Under the pieces are notes generated by a model, which searched no databases, was not told the DNA's origin, and saw nothing but the letters and a program-made list of their open reading frames with translations. A stretch of DNA of 64,000 nt from Crocodylus rhombifer (Eukaryota; Chordata; Crocodylia; Crocodylidae): contig JAVSML010024248.1 in the NCBI GenBank assembly GCA_038503035.1, forward strand, positions 1 through 64,000, written 5' to 3'. The translations under genes and the position numbers were made by a program. Positions 23,246-33,869 of this stretch are shown piece after piece. Every line of letters starts with the position of its first letter. Within the stretch, counting starts at the first letter, position 1.

Positions 23246-23255
<10 letters not shown>

Positions 23256-23300
<45 letters not shown>

Positions 23301-23310
23301 NNNNNNNNNN

Positions 23311-23355
<45 letters not shown>
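23256..23355. repeat. (TG)n microsatellite interrupted by a 10-N gap
   Basis: (TG)n runs from 23256 to 23300 and from 23311 to 23355, with Ns at 23301-23310 and (TA)-rich flanks. The N block is an assembly gap of unspecified true length. The tract lies inside the solo LTR. Confidence 0.95.
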
Positions 23356-23362
<7 letters not shown>

Positions 23363-23474
23363 AGCAAAGACATGGCGGGCGAGAATGAAGGGTGCTTTGT
23401 AGATAACCTGGACATGGTAAGGGGTGCTAGGGGAAAGCACAGCGAGCCTAGGGCACACTGCCTGCTACATATGT

Positions 23475-24826
23475 GATAATTCCAAATGGAGGGGATAAGT
23501 CATAATCCTGCTATATATGGTAAATTGGAACAAAAATGCACATTTTTTGTCATTTCAACAAATTATTAAAATAAAAGCTACCTTTCAGGCCAAATATTGT
23601 ATTTCCTGTACATATTGCATGGTTTCATGAAGAAAAACAATATTTTGGCCTTTATGTTTAACACAAGACTAATACTCTTTTAGAGATTTGTCTGAGTAGC
23701 AAGCCATGGTGCACAGATTTTGCTATAAGCTAAAATGCAGTAGGCACAATTAAGAGCAAGTGTTTATCACGTCACCATCTTACTACAGTATATTTTATAT
23801 TTAGAAAGAATTTTGTGACAATAATCATTGCAAATTCATACATCAAACATGGTAAATATCCAGATTTTAATGAGATGTCCTGAAAAGTATACAATTATTT
23901 AGGTTCTGTACCAAATCACTCTCCAGCAATAATATGTACATTGCAGTAAATACAGTGAGCAGTATACTTGTACCTCATTGTTTACAAAGCTCATAAAACA
24001 CCTGGTTTGTGTCACTTGACAGAATTCCCAACCAGTATAAAAACCTTGGTCTCTAAGGATAGACATGTACATAATGTAATGTACAGAATCATATGAAATA
24101 ACAGCAGCAAAATGACCAGGCTCTTGCAAATGACAACCCAAATCATAGGTTTGGTGTTAATTGAGGCTTGATCAAATATATATCCTTCAAAACCTATAAT
24201 TTCCTTGTGTTGGTCTCAGCTTATAGGGGCCTTTTATGAACTAAAGGAGAGGAGCATAAGGTTGTATATATTTTTTATGGTAGGTAAATTACTGAATGAC
24301 TAACTGAGTGTAATTACATTTTCTATTTTGAAAATTGACATGGAGTGTTATGTCACATGTTACTTGACTTAGGATGTGTTAACTGCACTTAAAATGTGGG
24401 CATTTGGGCCTTCAAGCAGTAAAACACATGCTAAGTGCAACTCTGTCCTAGCAAAGTTACAACTTTTCCCAGGAATACCTGCAGTTCTTATCAAGTAGCA
24501 CATGATCAGCTATCATCCAACTACTCCACAGAGATAATACGAGCACAACTTACTTATTGTTAGTTGCAGCTCTGGCACCATACTGGAGTCTTGAATTGGG
24601 TCCAATGTGGTGCTGGGGCTGGGACTAATAATCAGTTGATTGTCACTCCTAGCCCTAGCACCACACTGGTTGAGACTTTGGTGTGGTGCAAGGATTGGGA
24701 CTGACAATCATTTGACTCTTCAGAACACATTCTAACTTTAATACTGTACAGATTTAACATACACTGAGCATCCCATGTGACAAGGCCCTGAGCTGTTTTT
24801 TCAGTGGTTCTAGAGTAATTTTCAAT
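23475..24826. other. Unassigned AT-rich DNA
   Basis: No gene or classified repeat seen. A weak direct repetition of 'AGCACCACACTGG / GGCACCATACTGG' and 'ATCAGTTGATTGTCA / ATCATTTGACTCTTC' at about 24570-24720 hints at a small local duplication. Confidence 0.35.
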
Positions 24827-25308
24827 GGGTGCATCTACACATGCAATGAATGTAAAGCAATAAACTGGTGCATATCACTCTGGACTTTATTGTTCCTGGG
24901 TGTCACATTTTCATGAGTGCCCAGCACTGCAGCACATTGCATTGAGCTGTATTGGAGCAACCCCAGCTGGCACGGAGTCTGGGGGGTCAGCCTGCCAGCC
25001 TGGGGCTGCTCCAGCCTGGTTCAGTGTGCTGCAGAGAGGTTGGCTGAGGCGTGAGGGTGCTCCATTGCAGGGCTAATCACCAGGCAGCCCCTGCACTGAA
25101 GCACCCTTGTGCCTCAGCCAGCCCTGTCACTGTGTACATGTGTATTTCACCACACATAACTAGGCCACTGTAGGATAGTACTTGTGTTACTCTGCTACAG
25201 CAGATTTAATTTTTTTCCTGCAGCCTCATAACACTGCATGGGTAGCTGGTGATGCTTTACTGTGGAGCTAATTAGCTCTGCAGTAAAGCGTCTTGTGTAG
25301 ACACGCCC
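24827..25308. mobile_element. MITE, Harbinger-like, 482 bp
   Basis: Termini are GGGTGCATCTACACATGC and, inverted on the right, GGGCGTGTCTACACAAG. It contains 'GCAATAAACTGG', 'CTTTATTGTTCCTGGG', and a GC-rich core shared with 12770-13110. The left terminus matches that at 6333. Flanking triplets AAT/AGT are a weak target duplication. There is no coding capacity. Confidence 0.7.
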
Positions 25309-27107
25309 AGTATATCAAAAGATGTGCTGTTTTAGTATTTTATTTTTATAAAACTTTTCACTGAAGTTTAACTGGGTTGCAGTTCACTTTTTAATTTCCA
25401 CAAAACTTTAGAAGCACAGGAAGAAAAGTTAGATACCTGTCTTGAATCATTACTGATGGTAGCAATTTTTGATGATAAAAGTATCCCAAGTGAAACCAGC
25501 TGAAGAAAGAACATACATTAATCTTTCTAATTATTATTTAGTGAGTTTTTTTCTAGTGGTAGTGAATAAAGATCCTAAGATTGAATCCCTACTGTGCTAG
25601 TTACTGTATGAACCCAGTGTAAGAGATGATCCCTGGCCCTGATAGTTTCTGACATATAGATTACATGTGTTTGAGACTTAGCATATATTTTTATAAGGAT
25701 TCACAGAAGGTTTTGGGCTCAGTAGAAGATTCCAACTTAAGGGAGAGAAAGAACTCACAGAGTTTACTAAAGATATTTCTGGTAGGTACTGTATTTGACT
25801 TGTGCAATGGTGGGCATCTAACTAATAACCACATGAATATCTGGTAATCAGTACAGATTTTGAAATGAGAAAGGACCATACGTGTGGAAGTATTGTGCTT
25901 TTTTGCAACAGAAGAGTTGCTTTTTTTTCCATAGCCAAAAATGAGTGAAAGCTAAGAGCTGGCATTTTCTGAGTGGTTCTCTGAGTCTGAAAAAGTTGAG
26001 AAATGTTGTTCTACTGTAATCTCACAAAACATAATTGAAGGAAGAACTGACAAAACATGCTTAAATTGGAAACATAGTATTTCTTTCCTTTTTAGCCCCA
26101 CCCTTTATCTCTTGCAAATTTCAATTATTTAAACTTCAAAACTCCCCTGTTTTACCCTTTTATGGTGAATTAAAAGCATTATAAAGTGAGATTCAGTGAG
26201 GTTAGACATAACTTGTCCAATATGTCCTAGCAAGACAAATAGAGAAGCCCCGAGTCATGACAGAAACTTCACTCTCCTAATGGCTGAACAACAAATGACT
26301 CTACAAACTCAGAAATTCAAGTCAGCTTACACTCAGATATCAACTAAAGCACTGTCACATTCTCTTCCCTTATGGAGGTTAATACCAAGTTAGTGGCGAA
26401 CCAGCTTTGGAGTCCATATTTTCCTTGGTTCCATTCAATCTAGCCAAAGACCTGAGTTTGGTATGAAAACTACATGCATTTTTAAAAATCTTGATCTCTC
26501 TCTTATGATGACCAACCACTAGAAATATGTGCTCCTTGTTGGAGTCAAGAGATTAATTCATAGAAATCATTAAGCAAATTTAGTTTTAACCCTATACCAT
26601 AAGCAAGCATCTTGTGATTGTCTTAAATTTATTTTCAGTTTGAAACAATTTACTGAATACCTTTTGTAAACAATTCTGGTTAATTCACTTGGAGTATCTA
26701 ATATAGAAGATTATAAATTCTAAAGCTGTTTTATTAGTTTTGATTTGACATACTAGTCACATGATTTTGCTTTTGACCTATTAATGGTTGAGTGGAACAC
26801 AAATTAAATTGAATGCTTGATGTGAATACTCATGTTTCCCTTCATGCCCTAGTTCCTGCATTCTTTCAACTTACCAGTTTCTGGAATTTTCTTACTAGTA
26901 AAGGCATCTGCTAAAATATCCATAGGGATCAAGTAGTAAAGAAACATGATAAAAGCTGAAGCAAATTCAGTTTTTTAGTAGAATGGATGTTCATGAAAAA
27001 TGTCATTAGATATTCACCAGCTTCTCTAATTCTTTTAGACACTTGACTTTTGATCACAAGGTTTTATTATCTCTTCTTAAGTATGGTGGGTAGTACAGCT
27101 TTTAACA
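25309..27107. other. Unassigned AT-rich DNA
   Basis: No gene or repeat recognised. Confidence 0.35.
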
Positions 27108-27680
27108 ACTACTGCATTTTCTGGCATAAAATGCAACCAAATATAATATGCATCCTATTTTTGGAAGGCCCAAGTAAGGAGAAAAAACCCAGTTACTTTG
27201 AAGTATGGGTAAATACCAGAGATCTGGAGTCCATGAGGCTAGGAGCTGTGTGCTGGGGCCATGTAGTGAGGCCCAATCTAGCATGCTGGGGCTGGGGCCA
27301 AGAAGAAGACATACTTTGGCATGCTAACTCTGGCTTGCATGCTGGGTTTAACCCTGTGAAGTAGCTTTGAGGTCATGCACTGGGTCCAGAACTGTGCGAT
27401 AGCTCTGGAGCCACATGCCAAGCCTGGGGTGGTTTACTGGGTCAAACCTAGTGTGCCAGGTCCCGCTATGCACCAACCCCATGCACTGTCCCTTTCCTGT
27501 TGGGGAAGGGAGATTTCCACAGGTCTGGAAATTTAGTGGCTCCTATGGCATTAATGCTGCCCGCTTCCGAAATTTCTAGACCGAAGGAGAGCCATTTTCC
27601 ACATATATAATTTTCATCCCAATTTTCCCCAGTTGGTTTTGGGGGGAAAATGCGGGTTACGCTCAGAAGCACGAGGGTGT
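27108..27680. mobile_element. DNA transposon remnant, 'GCATTTTCTGGCATAAAATGC' type
   Basis: The left end 'CTGCATTTTCTGGCATAAAATGC' with 'ATAATATGCATCCTATTTTTGGAAG', and the right end 'GGGGGAAAATGCGGGTTACGCTCAG', are imperfect inverted counterparts, as in vertebrate elements whose ends read like 'TATTTTCTCGCATATAATGCGC'. The core (27230-27460) is a GC-rich set of degenerate repeats of 'GCATGCTGGGGCTGG'. Superfamily not assigned. Confidence 0.4.
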
Positions 27681-27744
27681 GGGGGTAAGTAGAAGGCCCC
27701 CAGGGCAGGGGCAGGATGGTGTAAAACCATTACTATAGCTAAGT

Positions 27745-27979
27745 AGGGTTGCCAATCTAAGAACATTTTTTTGACTGCTAATCTGTGAGCTCTTTACTGA
27801 CAACCAAACATCCTCATTATGGTTTGAACCCAGCTCTTGTCCACGGTCTGGTGGAAGGGTTAAATTTACTTATACATGTCAAACATATATAAGTAAAAAC
27901 TTGTTGGTAAAGGAGTTTGGTTGTCAGTAAAAGGTTTGCAGATTGTCAGTAAAATAATTTGTCTTGGGTTGGCAACCCT
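27745..27979. mobile_element. Hairpin MITE, 235 bp
   Basis: Inverted arms of about 65 bp (27745-27809 and 27915-27979) open with AGGGTTGCCAA / TTGGCAACCCT and close with TTTACTGACAACCAAAC and its complement. A TA precedes the left arm (27744-27745). The loop carries 'GGTTTGAACCCAGCTC'. The element has no coding capacity. Confidence 0.75.
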
Positions 27980-27989
27980 GGCACTCAGT

Positions 27990-28974
27990 GTTGTGACTCT
28001 CTAAGCACCTAGCTCAGCCTTCAGGGAAGGACCTTATTCTTTGAGAGAGGTGGGATTTAACACAGATGTCTGCTTTTGACATTTCCTATTGGCTAGTTTA
28101 GGCATGTCTTCCCCCTCTAGTTTTAGCATGCTCTTATAGAAAATCCCATTCTGAAACATCTAATTCACTCCATGGTATAAGGATATTAGGCACTTTACTC
28201 AGGGTCTAATCTAGAGGTCAGGTGCCCAAAAATCAGACACAGCAGCACTAAGGTCTGGAATTCCTAAGTCCCTTTGTGGATCTAGTTTTTGGTCTGTGGA
28301 TCAGAAGATCCATAGGATGCACCAAAAATGATCCAGTGGTATCTTCTCCCTTAAAAATACCAGCTAAATATTTGCTTGTGTTTGGTCTTCAAAAATATTA
28401 TGAGTCTGGGGCTTAAGTCCTGATGGAGATGCAATAGCAACATTTAGAGTAGGAAGCACCACTACCTATAAGGAAATCACCCCCAATCTTCTCTTCAATT
28501 TAATGATGGAAGTTTAACAAGGGACTACCAAGAGCTCCCAAGAGTCCCCTCAAACACATCCCTGATTAAGGAAATATCAGAGTACATAATTAAGGTTTTG
28601 TTATGGAGAATTCTTTTTTTAATTTGATATGAACCTTAATGATCACCCAATGAATAACAATATTCCCATCAATGTTATAAAGAGATCCCCTATTTGTGTT
28701 GTAGTAATGTCCTCTTAAAACATTGTTCTAAAATGTCATGCATTAGGGTCACCTATTATGGTGATACCTGACTCATTTCCTATACAGGCTGTCAGAAAAA
28801 GGATAGGGGGAAGCATGTTGCACTGCTCAGAAGTGACATGTCTGAATTGTTAGAGTCCTCCTTCAATCTTTGGCTATAAAAAGAGTAGAAACAACATGAG
28901 AATTTGAACGTGAAGGGCCTAAAGTGAGATAAAGTGATTCTGTGAGATTTCAGAGGAAGTGTAGATGTGTTCCA

Positions 28975-29007
<33 letters not shown>

Positions 29008-29640
29008 GTGTACATACATCTCTTTACATGCATGCAAATGCCTATGTCATTCTACATGCATGACATGAATGTGTAACTTGACTATCTGTCTCTGTCTCTA
29101 ATGTAGCCTACTGTAACTCTGGCAAAGAAATTTACATGAGTAAATTGTGGAAAGCCCATGTAACTCTATGAATAAAGCTGATTAATTATGTTTAAATTTC
29201 TATAATCTGTTAAAAGGGTCAGCCCCCAAATTAGCAGAGTTTTCTATATTCCTATTATAAAGCACAGGCATAGTGCCTGCGCTAAATTAAATTTTTAAGC
29301 AGCCTCAGGAAAGAAAAAAGATTTAAATTGCTGCCACAGGGAAATTTAAACTTGACACACAAAATAGAAAAGTGATCATCAACAGCTCAAGAGAGAGAGA
29401 GTTTCTGGTTCTATTTCCAATTTGTTACTGTTTTTCTACAATGTCTTTTATTCTTTGTTTTGAACTTAGAAATTAGCAGAGAGTAATAGTTATATTTATG
29501 ATAGGCTACTGTAGTACAAATACGTTAGCATAATCTTGAAGGTTTGAAGAAAATAGCATTTTAACTTAATCTGAAAATGTAAGGCGAGATCTAAATGGAG
29601 CTTAGGCATCTAAGTGTTGCCCTATTCCACCTTGCTTAAA
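27990..29640. other. Old decayed repeat and a (CT)n tract
   Basis: 28000-28290 and 29576-29640 carry 'CTAAGCACCTAGCTCAG', 'TTAGGCATCTAAGTG' and 'AGCACTAAGGTCTGGAATTCCTAAGTCC' wording of the same old family seen at 62715-62880. A (CT)n/(TC)n simple repeat lies at 28976-29008. No gene is seen. Confidence 0.35.
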
Positions 29641-29661
29641 ACTAAAAACTGTTAACATGAG

Positions 29662-29874
29662 GGGTGCCTTTACATAAGCAGTGATTAATCGAGTCTGCCG
29701 GCACAGGGTAATTATCAAGCTTCAGCAGCCTCCAATGTCTTGCTTCTGTTTTTAAGCAGAGGGATGCTGATACATAAGATGGTCCAAGAGCTTTAATTAG
29801 AGTGGCTTTTGGAGCTGCTCTAATTAAAACCTGCCCTCCCCCATCACACTCCTGGAGCACATGTATAAATGCCC
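29662..29874. mobile_element. MITE of the 'GGGTGCCTTTACAT' family, complete (213 bp)
   Basis: Termini GGGTGCCTTTACATAAGC and, inverted, GGGCATTTATACATGTGC. It aligns with 6834-7036 through 'GATTAAT.GAGTCTGC' and 'CTTTAATTAGAG'. It interrupts the old repeat around 29576-29640. Flanking bases GAG/AAG only weakly support a 3-bp duplication. Confidence 0.65.
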
Positions 29875-30944
29875 AAGGTGACCCTATTTTTAAGACACTT
29901 GCATGTCAGAATAAGTCACAAAAAGTGTTGAGTAGGAAGAAGGCACACCCTTCTTTTGAACAAACAGTTTTTAAGGAACTTGAACCCCCAACAGGTTCAC
30001 ACCTCATAGTATTGCTTGGGTGTCCGTTGTGTATACATGGCAGGTAAAGGGGAAAGGAGATATCCTTGCCAGTAGAAGGTATTGCTAATCAAATAAAATG
30101 AAATCACATTATTTAATTCATTTAATTGTTGGTGAAACTTTAGATATCTAAAAATGTTCCTATACAGATTAGTATAAAATAATAATAATCAGTACTTTTT
30201 CACAGAAATACAGAGTGACTTAGAAAGTAACAGGCTTTGATCAGTTTAATATCTGGTATGTCAAAATGGAAGCTACTTTCCTGCTGTTATAAATAAATGG
30301 TCTAACTCAGTGGAGGCTTGACCATTCATTCAAAGAGTCTATAGATTCATGGGTGATTCTGGAACATAGTCTTAGACTTCAGAGAGTCCAACAGGTAGGA
30401 GGTTGAAGCTTTAACTGCAACAGCCTTTCCACAGAGAGGTGTGCAGGTAGCTAGTAAGACTAACAAAGGTCAGAAATTGAGCAGAGCTTATTGGTTGTAA
30501 CAGGAAAGGTATGTTCAGACTCAGCAACTTCAAGTACTCTTTCTCAGTGAAACTTTTTTGAAAATTTCACAACTCATTTGTTTCTAGCTTAACAACTCCC
30601 ACTGTGCCCCCCACTTCCTACCTTTCAGCCATTGGATCAGTTTTGTACAGGGAAGTGAAAGTGGCACAATCTCCAACTAGTATAATTATAGTATTCCATG
30701 TATGGTTATAATTATAGTAGTCCATGTGTATTGCGTATATGTGCAATATAAAAGAAAGGGTGAATGTGAATACATGAATTGTGTATTTTTTGCAAACCAC
30801 ACTCAACATATCTGCAATGCATTTTGATTAGGTTGTTCTACTTTTTTTGTAAGTAGAACTACTTGAAACTTGGAATTTCCATTTCATGGAAACTACTGGC
30901 ATTTCAGAATTTGTTTTCACTCTGATTTGCGATAAAACTTAGCA
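29875..30944. other. Unassigned DNA
   Basis: No gene or repeat recognised. Confidence 0.35.
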
Positions 30945-31156
30945 CAGGGGTTGGCAATGTTTTTGGGCAGAATGCCCAAAACACCCACAACCTCAACTTG
31001 TAAGATGTTGGCATGCCAGGGGCAGATGGTAGGGGAGCCATGAGGGACCCAATCCTTATTGTGGCAGTGCAGCCCCAGCCCCTTTCCTGCCGTCTGTCCT
31101 GAGGTATGTGCGCCAAGCAAAATGACTTTGTATGCCATGCTCTGGCATCTGTGCCA
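30945..31156 (+). mobile_element. hAT-like element, right end truncated (family of 21774-22292)
   Basis: It starts CAGGGGTTGGCAATGTTTTTGGG and contains 'CCCAAAACACC', 'CAACTTGTAAGATGTTGGC' and 'GCCAAGCAAAATGACTTTGT', all shared with the 21.8-kb copy. The right terminus 'GGTTGCTGACCC' is missing, replaced by an (ATA)-rich simple sequence at 31156-31185. Confidence 0.7.
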
Positions 31157-31185
31157 CATAATAATAATAGCAATAATAACAATAG

Positions 31186-33118
31186 CATACTATTATGGAA
31201 AATAATAAAATAGTGTGTACATGCAAATATTAACCTTCAAAATGATATTTCAAAATCTCCCAAATAAAAAAAATGAACACCATCTTTTTCAATAGCCATT
31301 TTAATTGAAATCAGATAATTTAAGTAAAAGTTCAGTTTGAATTGTGCTTTTATTACAAAAAAAGTGTTTTGATGAACATATTCCAGCCAGTCCTCCTAAT
31401 AGTGCCATGTCTGAACTTTCTCATCTGTAAACCACTTAATTTGAATGATCACTATTCATTACTCCTTGGTCAACAATTTATATTATTTTTGCCTGTGAGT
31501 TAAATCACTTCATATTTTAACAAGAGAAATAGAAAATAATGAAAAATGATTACAGACAACATGAATTCTCAGGTAGACAATTGTTTTTTTTTTTTACATT
31601 TATAAATCTCTTGAGGACTTATTCACTTTTCACAAATGCCATTTGTCTGATGGCAGATACATTTTTTCAAATAACATTTGGAGTGAATCTAGCTAGTTCA
31701 TCATTTGGCTTGGTCCCCTCAAAAAAAAATGTAAATTTCACTAAATAGGAGAGATGTTAGAGCAATGTTATAATACAGTTATAACATCAAAACTGAAGAA
31801 ATTATAAATAGATTTTTTCTTTAAGTTCCCAACTGGCTTGAGAAGAATTGAAGGAAGTAGTTACTGAAGTTTTTGTTGGATGTCTGTAAAAGAAAATATT
31901 TTTTTCTTAGAATTTAATGTTAGAATATTAAAAAGGTTTTCTTTATCAAGAGTATTACATCGTAATCTATGAAATTACTCAATTTAGGGAAAACCTGGAG
32001 CTTACTTAATCACTTGTTGGTCTCAAATATTGTTCTTCAAATTTTAATGCTTTTATAAGTAGAATACCTAATAGGTAGTGCTGCCAGAAAAACTAAAACT
32101 AAAGTATAAATTTCTGTATATTAGTTTTTGTACACTATTGGACTTGTATAAATTTAAGTATTCTGTATCTTACTCCTTCCTTGTAGCTTACATCAATCTT
32201 CTAATTGATGCCTCACAATATTTTAATGGAGATCTAAGATTGAATATTACACAAAATTCTAAATGATAAAATGTTGACCTATATACTAGTTTTTTCCCCC
32301 TGAAGTAGGAACCCTACTATATCCTAGTTTAAAATGTTAAGATGAATGTCTGAGACAAAATAATAAATAATAGTCTCCCTCCCTCCCTTTTTTTTGGTGA
32401 CAAATCATGCAGACCAGAATATAATATGCCTTACTAAGATATATATGTGTGCAGGGTTTCATATAACTGATGATTCAATTTGTGGGATATTTATTCCCTA
32501 AACATAAAAAGGCACATATTGTCCAAAATGGAAAGCTTGCAATGCTGTAAATAAAGTACAGGATATGGTAATTGAGTCCCTAGTGTATTAACTAGTTAGG
32601 CCTACCACTTTTGTGTACCTGCCCTTTGATATGAATGCACTTTTACCAACTTATTTACTTTTTTCTCACCTATTAAGAAGTTGTGACCAAACCAATCTGA
32701 ATGTGCTAAAAACATGCTTGATTGATGCTGAACTGAGAGAACAAGAAGGCAGGACTTATCTAAAAAAAAAAAGAATTCTCAATGTAGCTGCCCTGCTTAC
32801 CAATAAAGTTTTCTACCATTTTTATGAAACAGACTAGCAAACCCTCCTTTACAGACATTTATATTTTTCAGGTTTTAAATACTAAAGAAGGAAGGGACTC
32901 AGATATCTATTTCATCTGCTGGATTTCATCTTCTTTCTCATGTTTTGGGTTCATGTTATAACTTCTGCATTTCAGATTAGTTATATTGGTTTTGGTATGT
33001 GTTTTGAGTTCTTTGTTCAAGCTGGATTTTTCTAAGAATACAAGTCTAGTGTCTTCAATCAGTAGTGTGCCTAGTCCTTCTAAAAGCACCTTTAATGGCT
33101 TCAAAAAGCTGAATACCT
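31186..33118. other. Unassigned AT-rich DNA
   Basis: No gene or repeat recognised. Several poly-A and poly-T runs occur. Confidence 0.35.
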
Positions 33119-33282
33119 CTGGGCGCATTCACATGTACAATTAATGTGATTGAGGGTGTGTCTACACATGTGCTATAATGTACATTTGCCTATTTTAATG
33201 ATCATTAAAGCATCACAAAAAAGGTGTGCTTTCGCTAATGTGCATTAAAATAGACTACTGCGACTTTTTCTAGTACCACACA

Positions 33283-33789
33283 ATGGAGGTACTAAATGGA
33301 GGTACCATCCTGAGAGGTACGGAGGGCCCCATCTGTCGCCAGGATCCCTCAGCACATGAGGTCCACTGCCTGCCCAGAGCGAAGATTCAGGATGTGAAGG
33401 GGATGCTCCAGTCCATCATCCAGCCCACCGATTATTACCCCATGGTCCTTGTCCATGTGGGTACTAACAATGCGGCCAGGAGAGCCCCTGATTGCCTGAT
33501 GGAGGACTACCATGCTCTGGGAGGCGTGCTGAGGGAGATGGGCGCACAGGCAGTCTTCTCTTCCATCCTGCCAGTGAGCGGTCGAGGCAGACGCCACGAG
33601 ATGTGCATAGCGGAGACCAACTGGAGGCTACAGGAATGGTGCTTCGAGGCGGGCTTTGGCTTCCTCAGCCATGACCGGCACATCGTGATGAGAGACATGC
33701 TGGGATGGGATGGGCTCCACCTTTCCCCTAAAGGTAAGCGTGTGTTCTCTTCCAGGTTGGTGAACCTCCTTCGGCGGGCTTTAAACTAG
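33283..33789 (+). pseudogene. CR1 ORF1 C-terminal part, esterase-like
   Basis: The open frame ends at a TAG and encodes 168 residues if read from the ATG at 33283. That ATG and the next four codons lie in the host MITE; CR1 sequence starts at codon 6 (GGTILRGTEG). Motifs are those of the SGNH-type esterase found in CR1 ORF1: VLVHVGTNNAA (about residues 56-66), with the block-III 'GTN', and WDGLHLSPKGKRV (about 141-153), holding the Asp-His pair. The N-terminal block with the nucleophilic serine has been lost by 5' truncation, so this piece should be inactive. In intact CR1 elements ORF1 is thought to act in RNA or membrane binding during retrotransposition. Confidence 0.8.
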
Positions 33790-33869
33790 GCTCGTCGGGG
33801 GAGGGGGAAGATGAGGGCGGAGGAGACGATGAACTACCAGGCCCAGCAACAGCCAGCGAGCCCAGACCA

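Larger units (their letters stand above)
22440..23469. mobile_element. Solo LTR of an endogenous retrovirus-type element
   Basis: It begins TGTAGCAGG and ends CCTGCTACA, a perfect 9-bp inverted terminus of TG..CA type. It is flanked by the 5-bp duplication TATGT (22435-22439 and 23470-23474). A TATA-like box (CTATATAACTCC) lies about 115 bp from the left end (22555-22566), followed by a GC-rich leader-like stretch. No internal gag-pol-env sequence, primer-binding site or second LTR is present. A (TG)n tract with the assembly gap lies in the right third. The class and orientation are inferred from the TATA position only. Confidence 0.75.

Noticed and set aside
23039..23476. Open frames of His-Thr or Val-Cys repeats
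   Set aside because: They are translations of the (TG)n/(CA)n microsatellite and cross the N gap.
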